From an uncultured Oscillospiraceae bacterium (lineage in GTDB: Bacteria > Bacillota > Clostridia > Oscillospirales > Oscillospiraceae): a stretch of DNA of 24,080 nt. Both the position numbers and the translations under genes were made by a program. Shown piece by piece: positions 16,494 to 23,919 of this stretch. The DNA is taken from assembly GCA_934546685.1 (NCBI GenBank), contig CAKTEB010000031.1, positions 1 to 24,080 on the forward strand. The letters run 5' to 3'. The notes beneath the pieces were generated by a model. The model was not told the origin of the DNA. It did no database searches and worked only from the letters and a program-made list of their open reading frames with translations. Positions within the stretch are counted from its first letter, which is position 1; every line of letters starts with the position of its first letter.

Positions 16494-16527
16494 GTTCAGC
16501 CGCCGTGGTTTTCCACGGCGGCTGAAC
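16494..16527. terminator. Strong 15-bp hairpin between convergent genes, probable bidirectional terminator
   Basis: GTTCAGCCGCCGTGG (16494-16508) pairs perfectly with 16513-16527 around a TTTT loop. It stands 33 bases after the surface-protein stop and 23 bases after the stop of the convergent exporter gene. Neither strand has a proper U tract, so termination may be incomplete or factor-assisted. Confidence 0.65.
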
Positions 16528-16550
16528 ACATCATAGGATAGAGTTTTAGA

Positions 16551-17003
16551 TCATTTCTGCCCTGGCGCGCGGCCCCGGGCCGCGTCATAGGCGTGCATGA
16601 CTGTGGACACTAAAATGATCCCGGCGGAGATGGCTCCGGCCAGAAGCAGGGTATGGGTCCCGGCCTCCAGAAAGGCCATGCCTTCCATGCTGACGGCGTG
16701 AACCATAGCTCCATACAAGCTGCTGCCCGGGAACAGGGGCACGGCGGAGGGCACTAAGAATACCGTGGCAGGAGCCTTGCAGAGCCGAGCGCAGAGCTCG
16801 GAATAGACGGTGATGAGCATACTGCTAAACAGGTAGGCCACCACGTCCGAGGTGCCCAGGGCCATAAAGATGAGATAAGCGCCCCAGGAGAGGAATCCGC
16901 CTAGGGTGGCAAGGCCCAGGGGCTTTCCACGGACGTTGAAGATCAGCGAAAAGCCCAGGGATCCCAGGGCGGCGGTGATGAGCTGCAAAATGTTCTGTTC
17001 CAT
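16551..17003 (-). CDS. Threonine/serine exporter, small membrane subunit (ThrE C-terminal half, YjjB-like)
   Basis: A 150-residue membrane protein with about five hydrophobic segments. It matches the ThrE_2/DUF3815 type: an N-terminal helix with SLGFSLIFNVRGK, then GGFLSWGAYLI, and the conserved LVPSAVPLFPGSSLYGAM signature. In Corynebacterium the single protein ThrE exports threonine and serine; in many bacteria it is split as here. The ATG has AAGGAGG just ahead, and it lies 9 bases after the gene for the other half, so both are made from one mRNA. The transported solute is inferred from the family only; succinate-linked roles are reported for E. coli YjjP/YjjB. Confidence 0.88.
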   Translation of the reverse strand: MEQNILQLITAALGSLGFSLIFNVRGKPLGLATLGGFLSWGAYLIFMALGTSDVVAYLFSSMLITVYSELCARLCKAPATVFLVPSAVPLFPGSSLYGAMVHAVSMEGMAFLEAGTHTLLLAGAISAGIILVSTVMHAYDAARGRAPGQK

Positions 17004-17012
17004 GGCCCCTCC

Positions 17013-17771
17013 TTATACAAACAGCGCTGAGGGCAGGGCGAAGCCCCAGGCCAGGGCAAGGCTTAGAAGCAGGGATTCACAGAACCGCAGGAGCCCGGAG
17101 ATGGTATCGCCGGTGAACATATCCCGAATGGCGTTGGTAATGGCGATGCCGGGCACCAGCAGCATGATATTCCCGATGGATACCTTATCCGGGGCGCAGG
17201 GCACGCCCAGATGATAGAGGCCGTGGGCGATGAGACCGCCCGCAAAGGCACACAGCAGCGTAGAGGCCATGCCGGGGATCCGCAGCCGGTCAAAGACCAG
17301 GAGCATCAGCCGCAGCAGAGCGCCGATCCCGGCGGAGATCAGGGCATCTAGAAAGCTGCCGCCAAAAAACAGCGAGAAGACCAGGCTGGTAAAGCTGTAA
17401 AACAGCACGGAGGAGGCAAAGCCATAGGTCTCGCCCCGGGCAATGGCGGAGAGCCGCCCGGCGATGGCGGAGAGGTCACAGCCTCCGGCACAGATCTCCC
17501 GGCTCAGGGCGTTGAGACGGGTCAGGGCGGTCATATCGTATTGGATGCCGGTGATGCGGCGGCTCTGGGTCACAGGGCCCTCCGAAAAATGGGCGGTGAC
17601 GATGATGCTGGACGTGATGGTGAATACGTCTACCCGTTCTGCGCCCTGGGAGCGGAGGATCCTGGTGAGGGTGTCCTCTACCCGGCCCACCTCCGCGCCG
17701 CGCAGCAGCATCTGCTCGCCCAGATCCAATGCGGCGGTGAGCAGCGCCGCGGGATCGGTATGCTGTTCCAA
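17013..17771 (-). CDS. Threonine/serine exporter, large subunit (ThrE N-terminal half, YjjP-like)
   Basis: 252 residues of the ThrE_1/DUF1212 family. A soluble N-terminal part of about 110 residues carries the signature LLRGAEVGRVEDTLTRI and the following TSSIIVTAHF strand. Membrane segments follow, including the VPGIAITNAIRDMFTGD motif conserved in the family. It works with the smaller membrane protein encoded next to it. Translation appears to start at a TTG (17771), 9 bases after GGAGG; an ATG seven bases upstream is out of frame. Its own promoter (17801-17829) makes a two-gene operon ending at the 16494-16527 hairpin. Confidence 0.9.
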   Translation of the reverse strand: MEQHTDPAALLTAALDLGEQMLLRGAEVGRVEDTLTRILRSQGAERVDVFTITSSIIVTAHFSEGPVTQSRRITGIQYDMTALTRLNALSREICAGGCDLSAIAGRLSAIARGETYGFASSVLFYSFTSLVFSLFFGGSFLDALISAGIGALLRLMLLVFDRLRIPGMASTLLCAFAGGLIAHGLYHLGVPCAPDKVSIGNIMLLVPGIAITNAIRDMFTGDTISGLLRFCESLLLSLALAWGFALPSALFV

Positions 17772-17800
17772 GGGGCATCGCCTCCATTGTGTTTTTCGTA

Positions 17801-17829
17801 AGTATAGCGCAGTTTTTTCGGATTTTCAA
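17801..17829 (-). promoter_or_regulatory. Promoter of the thrE-type operon
   Basis: On the minus strand TTGAAA (17829-17824) and TATACT (17806-17801) with 17 bases between. Predicted start near 17794, a leader of about 23 bases that contains the GGAGG site. The promoter lies 10 bp from the divergent promoter at 17839. Confidence 0.75.
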
Positions 17830-17838
17830 ACAGAATCA

Positions 17839-17867
17839 TTGTACCCGCGGAGAAAATCTGATATAGT
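17839..17867 (+). promoter_or_regulatory. Promoter of the dehydrogenase / trigger-factor-like / D-aminoacylase operon
   Basis: TTGTAC (17839-17844), 17 bases, TATAGT (17862-17867). The -35 boxes of this and the divergent thrE promoter are only 9 bases apart, so polymerase or a regulator bound at one could affect the other. Confidence 0.65.
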
Positions 17868-17919
17868 AGCCTTACTGTGTGCCGTAGGGGCCCAGAGTAT
17901 ACGGAAAGGTGGGAGGCGC

Positions 17920-18882
17920 ATGCGGATCCTGGCGCTGATGGGAACGCCCTTTTCCTCGGAGCAGATCGAGATCATCCGGAGGGCCGCGGAGCCCATGGGC
18001 TTTACATTGCGGCTCATGGATGCGGAAATCCGCTATGGGCCGGAGGCTCTGGCGGACTGCGAGATCCTGCTGGGGTATTTTCCTAGAAAGCTGCTGAAAT
18101 ACGCGAAAAAATTCAGGTGGTATCAGCTGCCCAGCGCGGGAGCGGACAAGTACGCGGATCCCGGCCTGTACGACGGCCACGAATTTGTCCTCACTAATTC
18201 CTCCGGAGCCTTTGGCCCGGCCATTGCCGAGCAGCTGGTGATGGGCGCGCTGATGCTGCTCCGGCGCATGCCGGAATACCTCCGGCAGCAGCGGGAGCAT
18301 GTGTGGAACCGGGTGGGCGACCTCGGGTTCCTGGGACAGAGCCGGGTGGCGGTGCTGGGCACCGGCAACTTGGGCAGTACCTTTGCCGCCTACTGCAGCG
18401 CCATGGGCGCTGAGGTGGTGGGCGTCAGCCGCGGCGGTCGGCCAGCGGCGCATTTTTCCAAGGTCTATCCCATGGAGCGGCGGCTGGAGGCGGTGCAGAA
18501 TGCCGATGTGGTGGCCGCCTGCCTGCCCCTGACCCATGAGACCCGGGGCGTCCTGGATCAGGCCTTCTTCGAGGCCTTGGAGCCCGGGGCCATCTTCCTG
18601 AACGCTGGCCGGGGCGGAACCGTTCGGCAGGAGGCCCTGATCGGGGCGCTGAGCTCCGGCCGTCTGGGCGGCGCCATGCTGGACGTGGCGGAGCGGGAAC
18701 CCATGGAGGCGGACTGCCCGCTATGGGACATGGAGAACGTGATCGTTACGCCCCATGTGTCCGGTTCCGACCTGGATCCCTGGAACACCGGGAAGATCCT
18801 GGAGATCTTCCTCCAAAATCTCAGACTGTACGGGGCGGGACAGCCCCTTCAGAATATAGTTGACATCAATCAAGGCTATTAA
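17920..18882 (+). CDS. D-isomer-specific 2-hydroxyacid dehydrogenase family protein
   Basis: 320 residues. It reduces a 2-keto acid to the D-2-hydroxy acid, or the reverse, with NAD(P)H. The Rossmann motif GTGNLG is at 147-152. The end of the second strand reads GVSRGG with no acidic residue, which favours NADP (inference). The catalytic triad is present: R231 (NAGRGGTV), E260 (DVAEREP) and H279 (TPHVSG). The substrate-side N-terminal domain is divergent, so the acid is not identifiable; glyoxylate/hydroxypyruvate reductase-like is the nearest description. The start is the ATG after GGGAGG; the frame is open far upstream but crosses the promoter. It is the first of three genes, 11 bases before the next. 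Confidence 0.9.
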   Translation: MRILALMGTPFSSEQIEIIRRAAEPMGFTLRLMDAEIRYGPEALADCEILLGYFPRKLLKYAKKFRWYQLPSAGADKYADPGLYDGHEFVLTNSSGAFGPAIAEQLVMGALMLLRRMPEYLRQQREHVWNRVGDLGFLGQSRVAVLGTGNLGSTFAAYCSAMGAEVVGVSRGGRPAAHFSKVYPMERRLEAVQNADVVAACLPLTHETRGVLDQAFFEALEPGAIFLNAGRGGTVRQEALIGALSSGRLGGAMLDVAEREPMEADCPLWDMENVIVTPHVSGSDLDPWNTGKILEIFLQNLRLYGAGQPLQNIVDINQGY

Positions 18883-18893
18883 GGAGAATCGAT

Positions 18894-20129
18894 ATGCAGG
18901 TAAACGTAATTTCTCAGGACAAGGGCTCTGCCAAGGTGCAGGTCACATTCCCCGGGCAGGTGCTTACCAAGGCCCTGGACAAGGTATATGAGGAGTATCG
19001 GAAGGTACACGAGGACTTTCAGGTAGCCCGGGCCGACGTGGCGGCGGATCCCAATGGTCAGAATCTGCTGCGGAAGGCCGTCCAGGACGTATTTTCCGAG
19101 CACTACGCCCAGGCCATTGCCGAGACCGGCCTTACCGTGGCCTCTGAGCCGGTGATCTCTGTCCAGAAGGCCAGCGAGACCGAGGGCCTGGAATTCCAGA
19201 TGGAGTTTGCCCTGCGGCCCGAGATCAAGCTGGGCCAGTATAAGGGCATCCGGGTCAAGTGCCCCACGGTGGAGCTCACCGAGCAGGAGAAGCAGGCGGC
19301 CGTGGAGGCGGCCCAGGCCAGCAATACTGTCCACAAGTCCGTGGATCGTCCCGCCCAACTGGGGGACATTGCGGTTATCGACTTTACCGGCTATCTGGAC
19401 GGCGAGGCCTTTGAGGGCGGCGCTGGCTCCGACTTCCCCCTGGAGCTGGGCTCCGGCACCTTTATCCCCGGCTTTGAGGAGCAGCTGGTGGGGGCTTCTG
19501 TGGGCGACCAGGTGGCGGTAAACGTCACGTTCCCGGAGAACTACCAGGCGGCGAATCTGGCCGGAAAGCCCACGGTCTTCCAGGTCACGGTGAAGGGCCT
19601 CCAGCACGCGGAGCTCCAGCCCCTGACCCAGGAGCAGAAGGAACAGGCCGTGGCCCGGGCCCAGCAGCAGAAGAAGAACCAGGCGGATCTTCAGATCGAG
19701 GACCAGGTGCTGGGGAAGATCCTGGAGGAGGCCCATGCGGAGATCCCCGCGGCCATGCTGAAGAGCGAGGTCAATATCTGCATGCAGCAGTTTGCCGCGG
19801 AGCTCAGCGCCAAGGGCGGCGACCTGGGCACCTTTGCCCGGCAGAGCGGCAAGTCTGTAGAGCAGCTGGCTTCTGAGATGGAGCCGCTGGCAAAGCGGCG
19901 GATCATGCTGCGGCTGGTGCTCTCCGCCATTGCGGAGGCTGAGAAGCTGGAGGCCACGGCCCAGGAGATCGAGGCCCAGTGGGAGAACATGGCTCAGCAG
20001 TACGGCATCAGCAAGGATCAGCTCAAGCAGTACGCGGGCGACGGCGCGGAGGCCCAGATCAAGGCAGAGATCACCAGCTCCAAGGCCTATGCCCTGCTGC
20101 GGGAGAGCACCATTCTGGAGATGGAATAA
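18894..20129 (+). CDS. Divergent trigger-factor-like peptidyl-prolyl isomerase/chaperone
   Basis: 411 residues with trigger factor's domain order: an N-terminal domain (1-115), an FKBP-type prolyl isomerase domain (about 155-235: GDIAVIDFTGYLDGEAFEGG, then PLELGSGTFIPGFEEQLVG), and a helical C-terminal chaperone domain (240-411). The ribosome-docking loop, GFRxGKxP in trigger factor, is replaced around residues 41-53 by DFQVARADVAADP, so binding to ribosomal protein L23 is doubtful. The tail is slightly shorter than usual. AAGGAG lies 7 bases before the ATG. Its operon partners are metabolic enzymes rather than clpX/clpP, the common tig neighbours. It is probably a second, specialised paralogue, but if the genome has no other tig it would be the only copy. 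Confidence 0.88.
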   Translation: MQVNVISQDKGSAKVQVTFPGQVLTKALDKVYEEYRKVHEDFQVARADVAADPNGQNLLRKAVQDVFSEHYAQAIAETGLTVASEPVISVQKASETEGLEFQMEFALRPEIKLGQYKGIRVKCPTVELTEQEKQAAVEAAQASNTVHKSVDRPAQLGDIAVIDFTGYLDGEAFEGGAGSDFPLELGSGTFIPGFEEQLVGASVGDQVAVNVTFPENYQAANLAGKPTVFQVTVKGLQHAELQPLTQEQKEQAVARAQQQKKNQADLQIEDQVLGKILEEAHAEIPAAMLKSEVNICMQQFAAELSAKGGDLGTFARQSGKSVEQLASEMEPLAKRRIMLRLVLSAIAEAEKLEATAQEIEAQWENMAQQYGISKDQLKQYAGDGAEAQIKAEITSSKAYALLRESTILEME

Positions 20130-21485
20130 ATGAGAACCTGGATCACAGGGGGCCGGGTCATCGACCCCTGGAATCATATTGACAGCAGGCTGAACCTGGT
20201 GCTGGAGGACGGCAGAGTGGCTGCCCTCACAGCTGAGGCTCCGGAGCCCGGGGCCCAGGTGATCTCTGCGGAGGGACGGGTAGTATGCCCGGGCTTTGTG
20301 GACATCCATATGCATGAGGCGCCGGTGGGAGACCTTGCGGATCTGGAGCGTTCCATCTTCGGCTGCATGCTGCGGATGGGCGTTACCACGGGCCTGGGCG
20401 GCAACTGCGGCGAAAACGTGCTGCCTCCGGAGGAATACTTTGCGCGGGTCAAGGACGGCCTGCCCATGTCTCTGGCGCTGCTGGCGGGCCATGGAGCGGC
20501 CAGAGAGGCGGCGGGGTTCCCGGATCGGTATCAGAAGCTCACGGAGGAGCAGACGCATAAGGTCACGGCGGTTTTGCGGCAGTGGTTGGATCAGGGGTGC
20601 TTCGGCGTGTCCTACGGCATTCGCTATTATCCCGGCACCACCCGGCAGGAGCTGATGGAGACCGCCCAGCTCTGTAGGGAGGAGCACCTCCTGACGGCGG
20701 CCCATGTCCGGGACGACGCGGACTATATCTTCGACTCCATCCGGGAGTTTTTGGAGCCTGGCTGGGCATATGGCCTGAAAATGCAGGTGAGCCATCTGGG
20801 CTCCATGGGCGGCTACGGGCAGATGGCCCAGGTGCTGTCCATGCTGGACGAGGCCCGGGCCGGGGGCCTGGACGTGATGTCCGACTGCTACCCCTATGAC
20901 GCCTTTTCCACCCGGATCGGGGAGACCACCTACGATCCCGGCTTCCTGGAGCGCTATCACTGCGACTACGGCGCCATCGGCCTCTGCGGCGGCAAGTATG
21001 ACGGCCAGCGCTGCACCCGGGAGATTTTTGAGGAGCTCCGCCGGGAGCATCCGGAGACCATCACCGTGGGCTATGTGATGAAGCCTGAGGACGTGACCTT
21101 GGCCATGTGCCACCCAGCGGTGATGCTGTGCAGTGACGGCCTCATGGAGAACCAGGAGGGCCATCCCAGAGCGGCGGGAACCTTCCCGCGGCTCATCGCC
21201 AAATATGTGCGGGGCGGATATCTGGGGCTCTATGACGCGATTGACAAGATGACCGCCATGCCCGCCAAGCGCATCGGCCTGACCCGGAAGGGCAATTTGA
21301 CCCCGGGCAGCGACGGCGATGTAGTGATCTTCGACCCCGGCGCCATCGAGGACCGGGCTACGTTCCAGTCTCCGGCCCTGCCGCCGGAGGGCATCGACTA
21401 TGTGCTCATCGGCGGTGAGATCGCCTGCGACCACGGAGTGATCCGCAACGGGCATCTGGGCCGTCCCATCCGTCGAAAGGGATAA
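20130..21485 (+). CDS. D-aminoacylase / N-acyl-D-amino-acid deacylase family amidohydrolase
   Basis: 451 residues; the family hydrolyses N-acyl-D-amino acids to the D-amino acid and the acyl acid. Metal-site residues are visible: H60 and H62 (DIHMH), C93 in GGNCGEN (the bridging Cys typical of D-aminoacylases), H192 (AAHVRDD), H222 (QVSHLGSM) and D336 (LCSDG). The SYGIRYYPG and GHPRAAGTFPRLI segments are also family hallmarks. It is slightly shorter than the roughly 480-residue characterised enzymes. The ATG touches the previous TAA (TAAATG), so translation is coupled. Dihydroorotase/hydantoinase-like activity is a less likely alternative. No signal peptide, so cytoplasmic. No terminator is evident after it. 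Confidence 0.87.
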   Translation: MRTWITGGRVIDPWNHIDSRLNLVLEDGRVAALTAEAPEPGAQVISAEGRVVCPGFVDIHMHEAPVGDLADLERSIFGCMLRMGVTTGLGGNCGENVLPPEEYFARVKDGLPMSLALLAGHGAAREAAGFPDRYQKLTEEQTHKVTAVLRQWLDQGCFGVSYGIRYYPGTTRQELMETAQLCREEHLLTAAHVRDDADYIFDSIREFLEPGWAYGLKMQVSHLGSMGGYGQMAQVLSMLDEARAGGLDVMSDCYPYDAFSTRIGETTYDPGFLERYHCDYGAIGLCGGKYDGQRCTREIFEELRREHPETITVGYVMKPEDVTLAMCHPAVMLCSDGLMENQEGHPRAAGTFPRLIAKYVRGGYLGLYDAIDKMTAMPAKRIGLTRKGNLTPGSDGDVVIFDPGAIEDRATFQSPALPPEGIDYVLIGGEIACDHGVIRNGHLGRPIRRKG

Positions 21486-21563
21486 ACAGAGGATTGTGCA
21501 AAGAATCACTTATTTGTTTCGAAATTATAGGAGATGCACAAAGGAAATGGCCGGGTGAAATGC

Positions 21564-21569
21564 TATAAT
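21564..21569 (+). promoter_or_regulatory. Possible upstream promoter (extended -10 TGCTATAAT)
   Basis: TGC-TATAAT forms an extended -10 at 21561-21569, but no good -35 lies 17 bases before it. If used, transcription would begin near 21576, at the first arm of the structured region 21575-21640. It gives a leader of about 120 bases for the flavoprotein gene. Confidence 0.4.
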
Positions 21570-21574
21570 AAAAC

Positions 21575-21640
21575 GGATTCGGCGGTTTCCGGGTGGGAAT
21601 ATTTCCACAAAGAATCCAAAAAAGTTCTTGTAGAAACCGC
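21575..21640 (+). other. Interleaved inverted repeats in the flavoprotein leader
   Basis: Arms occur in the order A (GGATTC, 21575-21580), B (GCGGTTTC, 21582-21589), hairpin GTGGGAAT/ATTTCCAC (21593-21608), A' (GAATCC, 21612-21617), B' (GAAACCGC, 21633-21640). A-B-A'-B' can form a pseudoknot or two exclusive folds. B' overlaps the end of the -35 box of the proximal promoter. I recognise no known riboswitch class. Confidence 0.4.
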
Positions 21641-21656
21641 TCTTTTGCACTATAAT
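21628..21656 (+). promoter_or_regulatory. Proximal promoter of the flavoprotein gene
   Basis: TTGTAG (21628-21633), a 17-base spacer, and a perfect TATAAT (21651-21656). Predicted start near 21663, with a leader of about 33 bases holding AGGAGGATATACAA before the ATG, a very good ribosome site. Consistent with high expression. Confidence 0.75.
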
Positions 21657-21695
21657 AGGGAAACAGAAGCAAAACTAATTTAGGAGGATATACAA

Positions 21696-23273
21696 ATGAA
21701 ACATATTGAAGCCGATGTTGTACTCGTAGGCGGCGGCATGTCCGGCCTCTGCGCTGCAACCCAGGCCCAGGAGTCCCTGAACGCCACCGGCGGCGGCTCC
21801 GTTGTTGTGTTCGAGAAGTCCGGCACCATCGGCGGCGCTGCCAACATGGGCATGGCCTTCTTTGCCGTTGAGTCCCAGCTCCAGAAGGAGACCATGACCA
21901 ACGACTACACCAAGGACGACGCCTTCAACTTCTTCATGGAGTACACCCACTGGCGTTCCGACGCTAAGCTGGTTCGCCGCTGGTTCAACATGTCCGGTGA
22001 CACTGTAAAGTGGATGCAGGACAAGGGCGTTGAGTTCCTGGGCGTCTTCAAGTACTTCAAGAACTCCAAGGCCACCCAGCACATGGTCAAGCTCCCCGGC
22101 TCCAACAAGCCCACCGAGCGCTGCGCCTCCGTTATGATCAAGACCGTCACCGAGTATGCCCGTGAGATCGGCGTGGAGTTCAACCTGAACACCCCCGTGA
22201 AGCAGCTGCTCACCGGCTCCAAGGGTCAGGCCCGCGGCGTTATCGCTGTCGGCGAGGACGGCGAGGAGATCGAGTGCCTGGCAAATGCCGTGATCGTCAC
22301 CACCGGCGGCATCGGCAACAATGTTGACATGATCGAGAAGCACATGGGCTGGAAGTGGGGCGTTGACATGTTCACGTTCCGAATCCCCGGCCTGGACGGC
22401 GACGGCATGAACATGCTCTGGGCTCTGGGCGCAAAGCAGGCCAACGTCAACATGGAGGTCACCTACAACACCCCCGGCACCACCGACGTGTTCAAGACCC
22501 TGTCCGAGACCATGCGTCAGCCCAACCTGATGGTGAACCTGGACGGCAAGCGTTTCATCAACGAGGCCATCATGGACAACACCACCTACACCGGCAACTC
22601 CCTGCTGCTCCAGAAGAAGCACATGGGCATTTCTATCATCGACTCCACCATTGTAGACTACTACAAGAAGAATGGTCTCGACTATATCACCTATCATCAC
22701 GGCATCACCAACCTGGACAACTGGGAGCGTGAGAAGGAGCTGTACTTCTCCGGCGCGCAGTCTGCCGGCGGCAACTCCGTCTTCGCCAGCGAGGACAAGG
22801 AGGTTTCCTACGGCGCTGACAACCAGGAGCACAACTTCTTTGAGTGCCAGACCATCGAGGAGATCGCGGAAAAGACCGGCGTGAACCTGGAGAACCTGAA
22901 GAAGACCATCGAGGAGTACAACGCCATGTGCAACGGCGCTCAGGCTGGCTACGACTGGCAGTTCACCAAGCCTGCCAAGTTCCTCAAGCCCCTGCTGAAG
23001 GCCCCCTACTATGTAGCGAAGCACTTCCCCTCCGGCTACGGCTCCCTGGGCGGCATTCAGGTCAACGAGAACATGCAGGTCCTCGACACCGAGCTCTGCC
23101 CGATGCCCGGCTTCTACGCCTGCGGCACCGACACCGCTACCGTGTTCGCTGATTCCTACTGCTTCTATCATCCCGGCTCCACCATGTCCTACGCCATCAA
23201 CTCCGGCCGTATCGCCGGTATGGAGGCTGTAGCCTACATGGATTCCGATGAGTTCATCGATCCCGAGGACTAA
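21696..23273 (+). CDS. FAD-dependent oxidoreductase of the fumarate-reductase flavoprotein superfamily, substrate unknown
   Basis: 525 residues, soluble, with no signal peptide, heme motif or FMN-binding domain. The N-terminal FAD Rossmann motif VGGGMSG is at 11-17, the FAD ribose strand VVVFEKSGTIGGAANMG at 36-52, TTGGIGNN at 202-209, DGKRFINE at 283-290, and the C-terminal FAD element GFYACGTDTATVF...INSGRIAGMEA at 472-511. Compared with Shewanella fumarate reductase (from memory), the catalytic Arg after RFxNE is Asp294, the HH-TMGG segment is GYGSLGGI, and the ANRLGG Arg is missing. It should therefore not reduce fumarate. Codon use (CGT/CGC, GTT, AAG; almost no CGG) differs from neighbours and suggests strong expression. 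It is monocistronic, with its own promoter and terminator. Confidence 0.88.
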   Translation: MKHIEADVVLVGGGMSGLCAATQAQESLNATGGGSVVVFEKSGTIGGAANMGMAFFAVESQLQKETMTNDYTKDDAFNFFMEYTHWRSDAKLVRRWFNMSGDTVKWMQDKGVEFLGVFKYFKNSKATQHMVKLPGSNKPTERCASVMIKTVTEYAREIGVEFNLNTPVKQLLTGSKGQARGVIAVGEDGEEIECLANAVIVTTGGIGNNVDMIEKHMGWKWGVDMFTFRIPGLDGDGMNMLWALGAKQANVNMEVTYNTPGTTDVFKTLSETMRQPNLMVNLDGKRFINEAIMDNTTYTGNSLLLQKKHMGISIIDSTIVDYYKKNGLDYITYHHGITNLDNWEREKELYFSGAQSAGGNSVFASEDKEVSYGADNQEHNFFECQTIEEIAEKTGVNLENLKKTIEEYNAMCNGAQAGYDWQFTKPAKFLKPLLKAPYYVAKHFPSGYGSLGGIQVNENMQVLDTELCPMPGFYACGTDTATVFADSYCFYHPGSTMSYAINSGRIAGMEAVAYMDSDEFIDPED

Positions 23274-23292
23274 TCGATCTGTAAAGTTCTGT

Positions 23293-23325
23293 GCCGGCAA
23301 TCCCTCTGGGGTTGCCGGCCTTTTT
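23293..23325 (+). terminator. Intrinsic terminator after the flavoprotein gene
   Basis: GCCGGCAA (23293-23300) pairs with TTGCCGGC (23312-23319), with a CCC/GGG inner pairing, followed by C and TTTTT (23321-23325). It begins 19 bases after the stop codon. Confidence 0.92.
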
Positions 23326-23352
23326 ATCCGCAGCAAAATGGGAGAATGCGCC

Positions 23353-23856
23353 ATGAAGGAAGAACAGGTTTTTCACACGATTCCGCCGGTTTATGACAAA
23401 ACCAGCCGGGTTTTACTGCTGGGCACCATGCCGTCGCCCAAATCCCGGGAGGCGGGGTTTTACTACGGCCATCCCCAGAACCGCATGTGGCCGGTGCTGG
23501 CACGGGTCTTCGGGGAGGAGACGCCCATGGGCACCGAGGCCCGGCGGGCCTTCCTGCTGCGGCATCATATCGCCATGTGGGATGTGCTGGCGTCCTGTAC
23601 CATTCATGGTGCGGAGGACAGCTCCATCCGGGACGCGGTGCCCAATGATGTGGGAATGCTGCTGCGTTTGGCCCCTATCGGGGCCATCTACACGACAGGC
23701 AAAAAGGCCTTTTCCCTGTACCGGAAATACCTTCTGCCGGAAACCGGGCGGGAGGCCATCTGCCTGCCCTCTACCTCTCCGGCCAACTGCCGCTGGGAGA
23801 CCGTGGATACGCTCACCGAAGCGTACAGCGTGCTGAAAGCGGCAGACGAGGGATGA
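23353..23856 (+). CDS. DNA-deoxyinosine glycosylase (uracil-DNA glycosylase superfamily)
   Basis: A 167-residue base-excision repair enzyme. The motif-1 region LGTMPSPKSREAGFYYGHPQ (23-42), then NRMW, matches the hypoxanthine-DNA glycosylase branch of the UDG fold, followed by MWDVLASC and a D-SSI-ND stretch (89-99). The C-terminal DNA-binding loop LPSTSPAN (138-145) is also typical. The family removes deaminated bases, mainly hypoxanthine from deaminated adenine. The start is the ATG at 23353, 8 bases after GGGAG; an ATG five codons earlier lacks a ribosome site. It begins just after the terminator and I see no clear promoter, so it may rely on readthrough or a weak site. Confidence 0.88.
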   Translation: MKEEQVFHTIPPVYDKTSRVLLLGTMPSPKSREAGFYYGHPQNRMWPVLARVFGEETPMGTEARRAFLLRHHIAMWDVLASCTIHGAEDSSIRDAVPNDVGMLLRLAPIGAIYTTGKKAFSLYRKYLLPETGREAICLPSTSPANCRWETVDTLTEAYSVLKAADEG

Positions 23857-23919
23857 ACCCCCAAGCAAACGGGGAGAAGCATCCCAAACACACCGATTTT
23901 TCCAGAAAGGTTGAATCGT

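Noticed and set aside
14940..16529. Open frame of 529 codons antisense to the surface-protein gene
   Set aside because: Starts beyond the terminator hairpin, no ribosome site, no recognisable domain; a coding shadow.
18879..21509. Open frame of 876 codons on the minus strand across the trigger-factor-like and D-aminoacylase genes
   Set aside because: Exceptionally long, but the translated sequence is low-quality (Leu/Gly/His/Arg repeats), lacks a ribosome site and opposes two genes with clear motifs.
21675..23354. Open frame of 559 codons antisense to the flavoprotein
   Set aside because: It mirrors the strong codon bias of the sense gene, spans its terminator and promoter, and has Val/Gly/Leu-rich nonsense composition.
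23857..23919. Terminator between the glycosylase and PHP genes (CCCC...GGGG)
   Set aside because: Only a 4-bp stem with a 7-8-base loop and no U tract; not enough to call.
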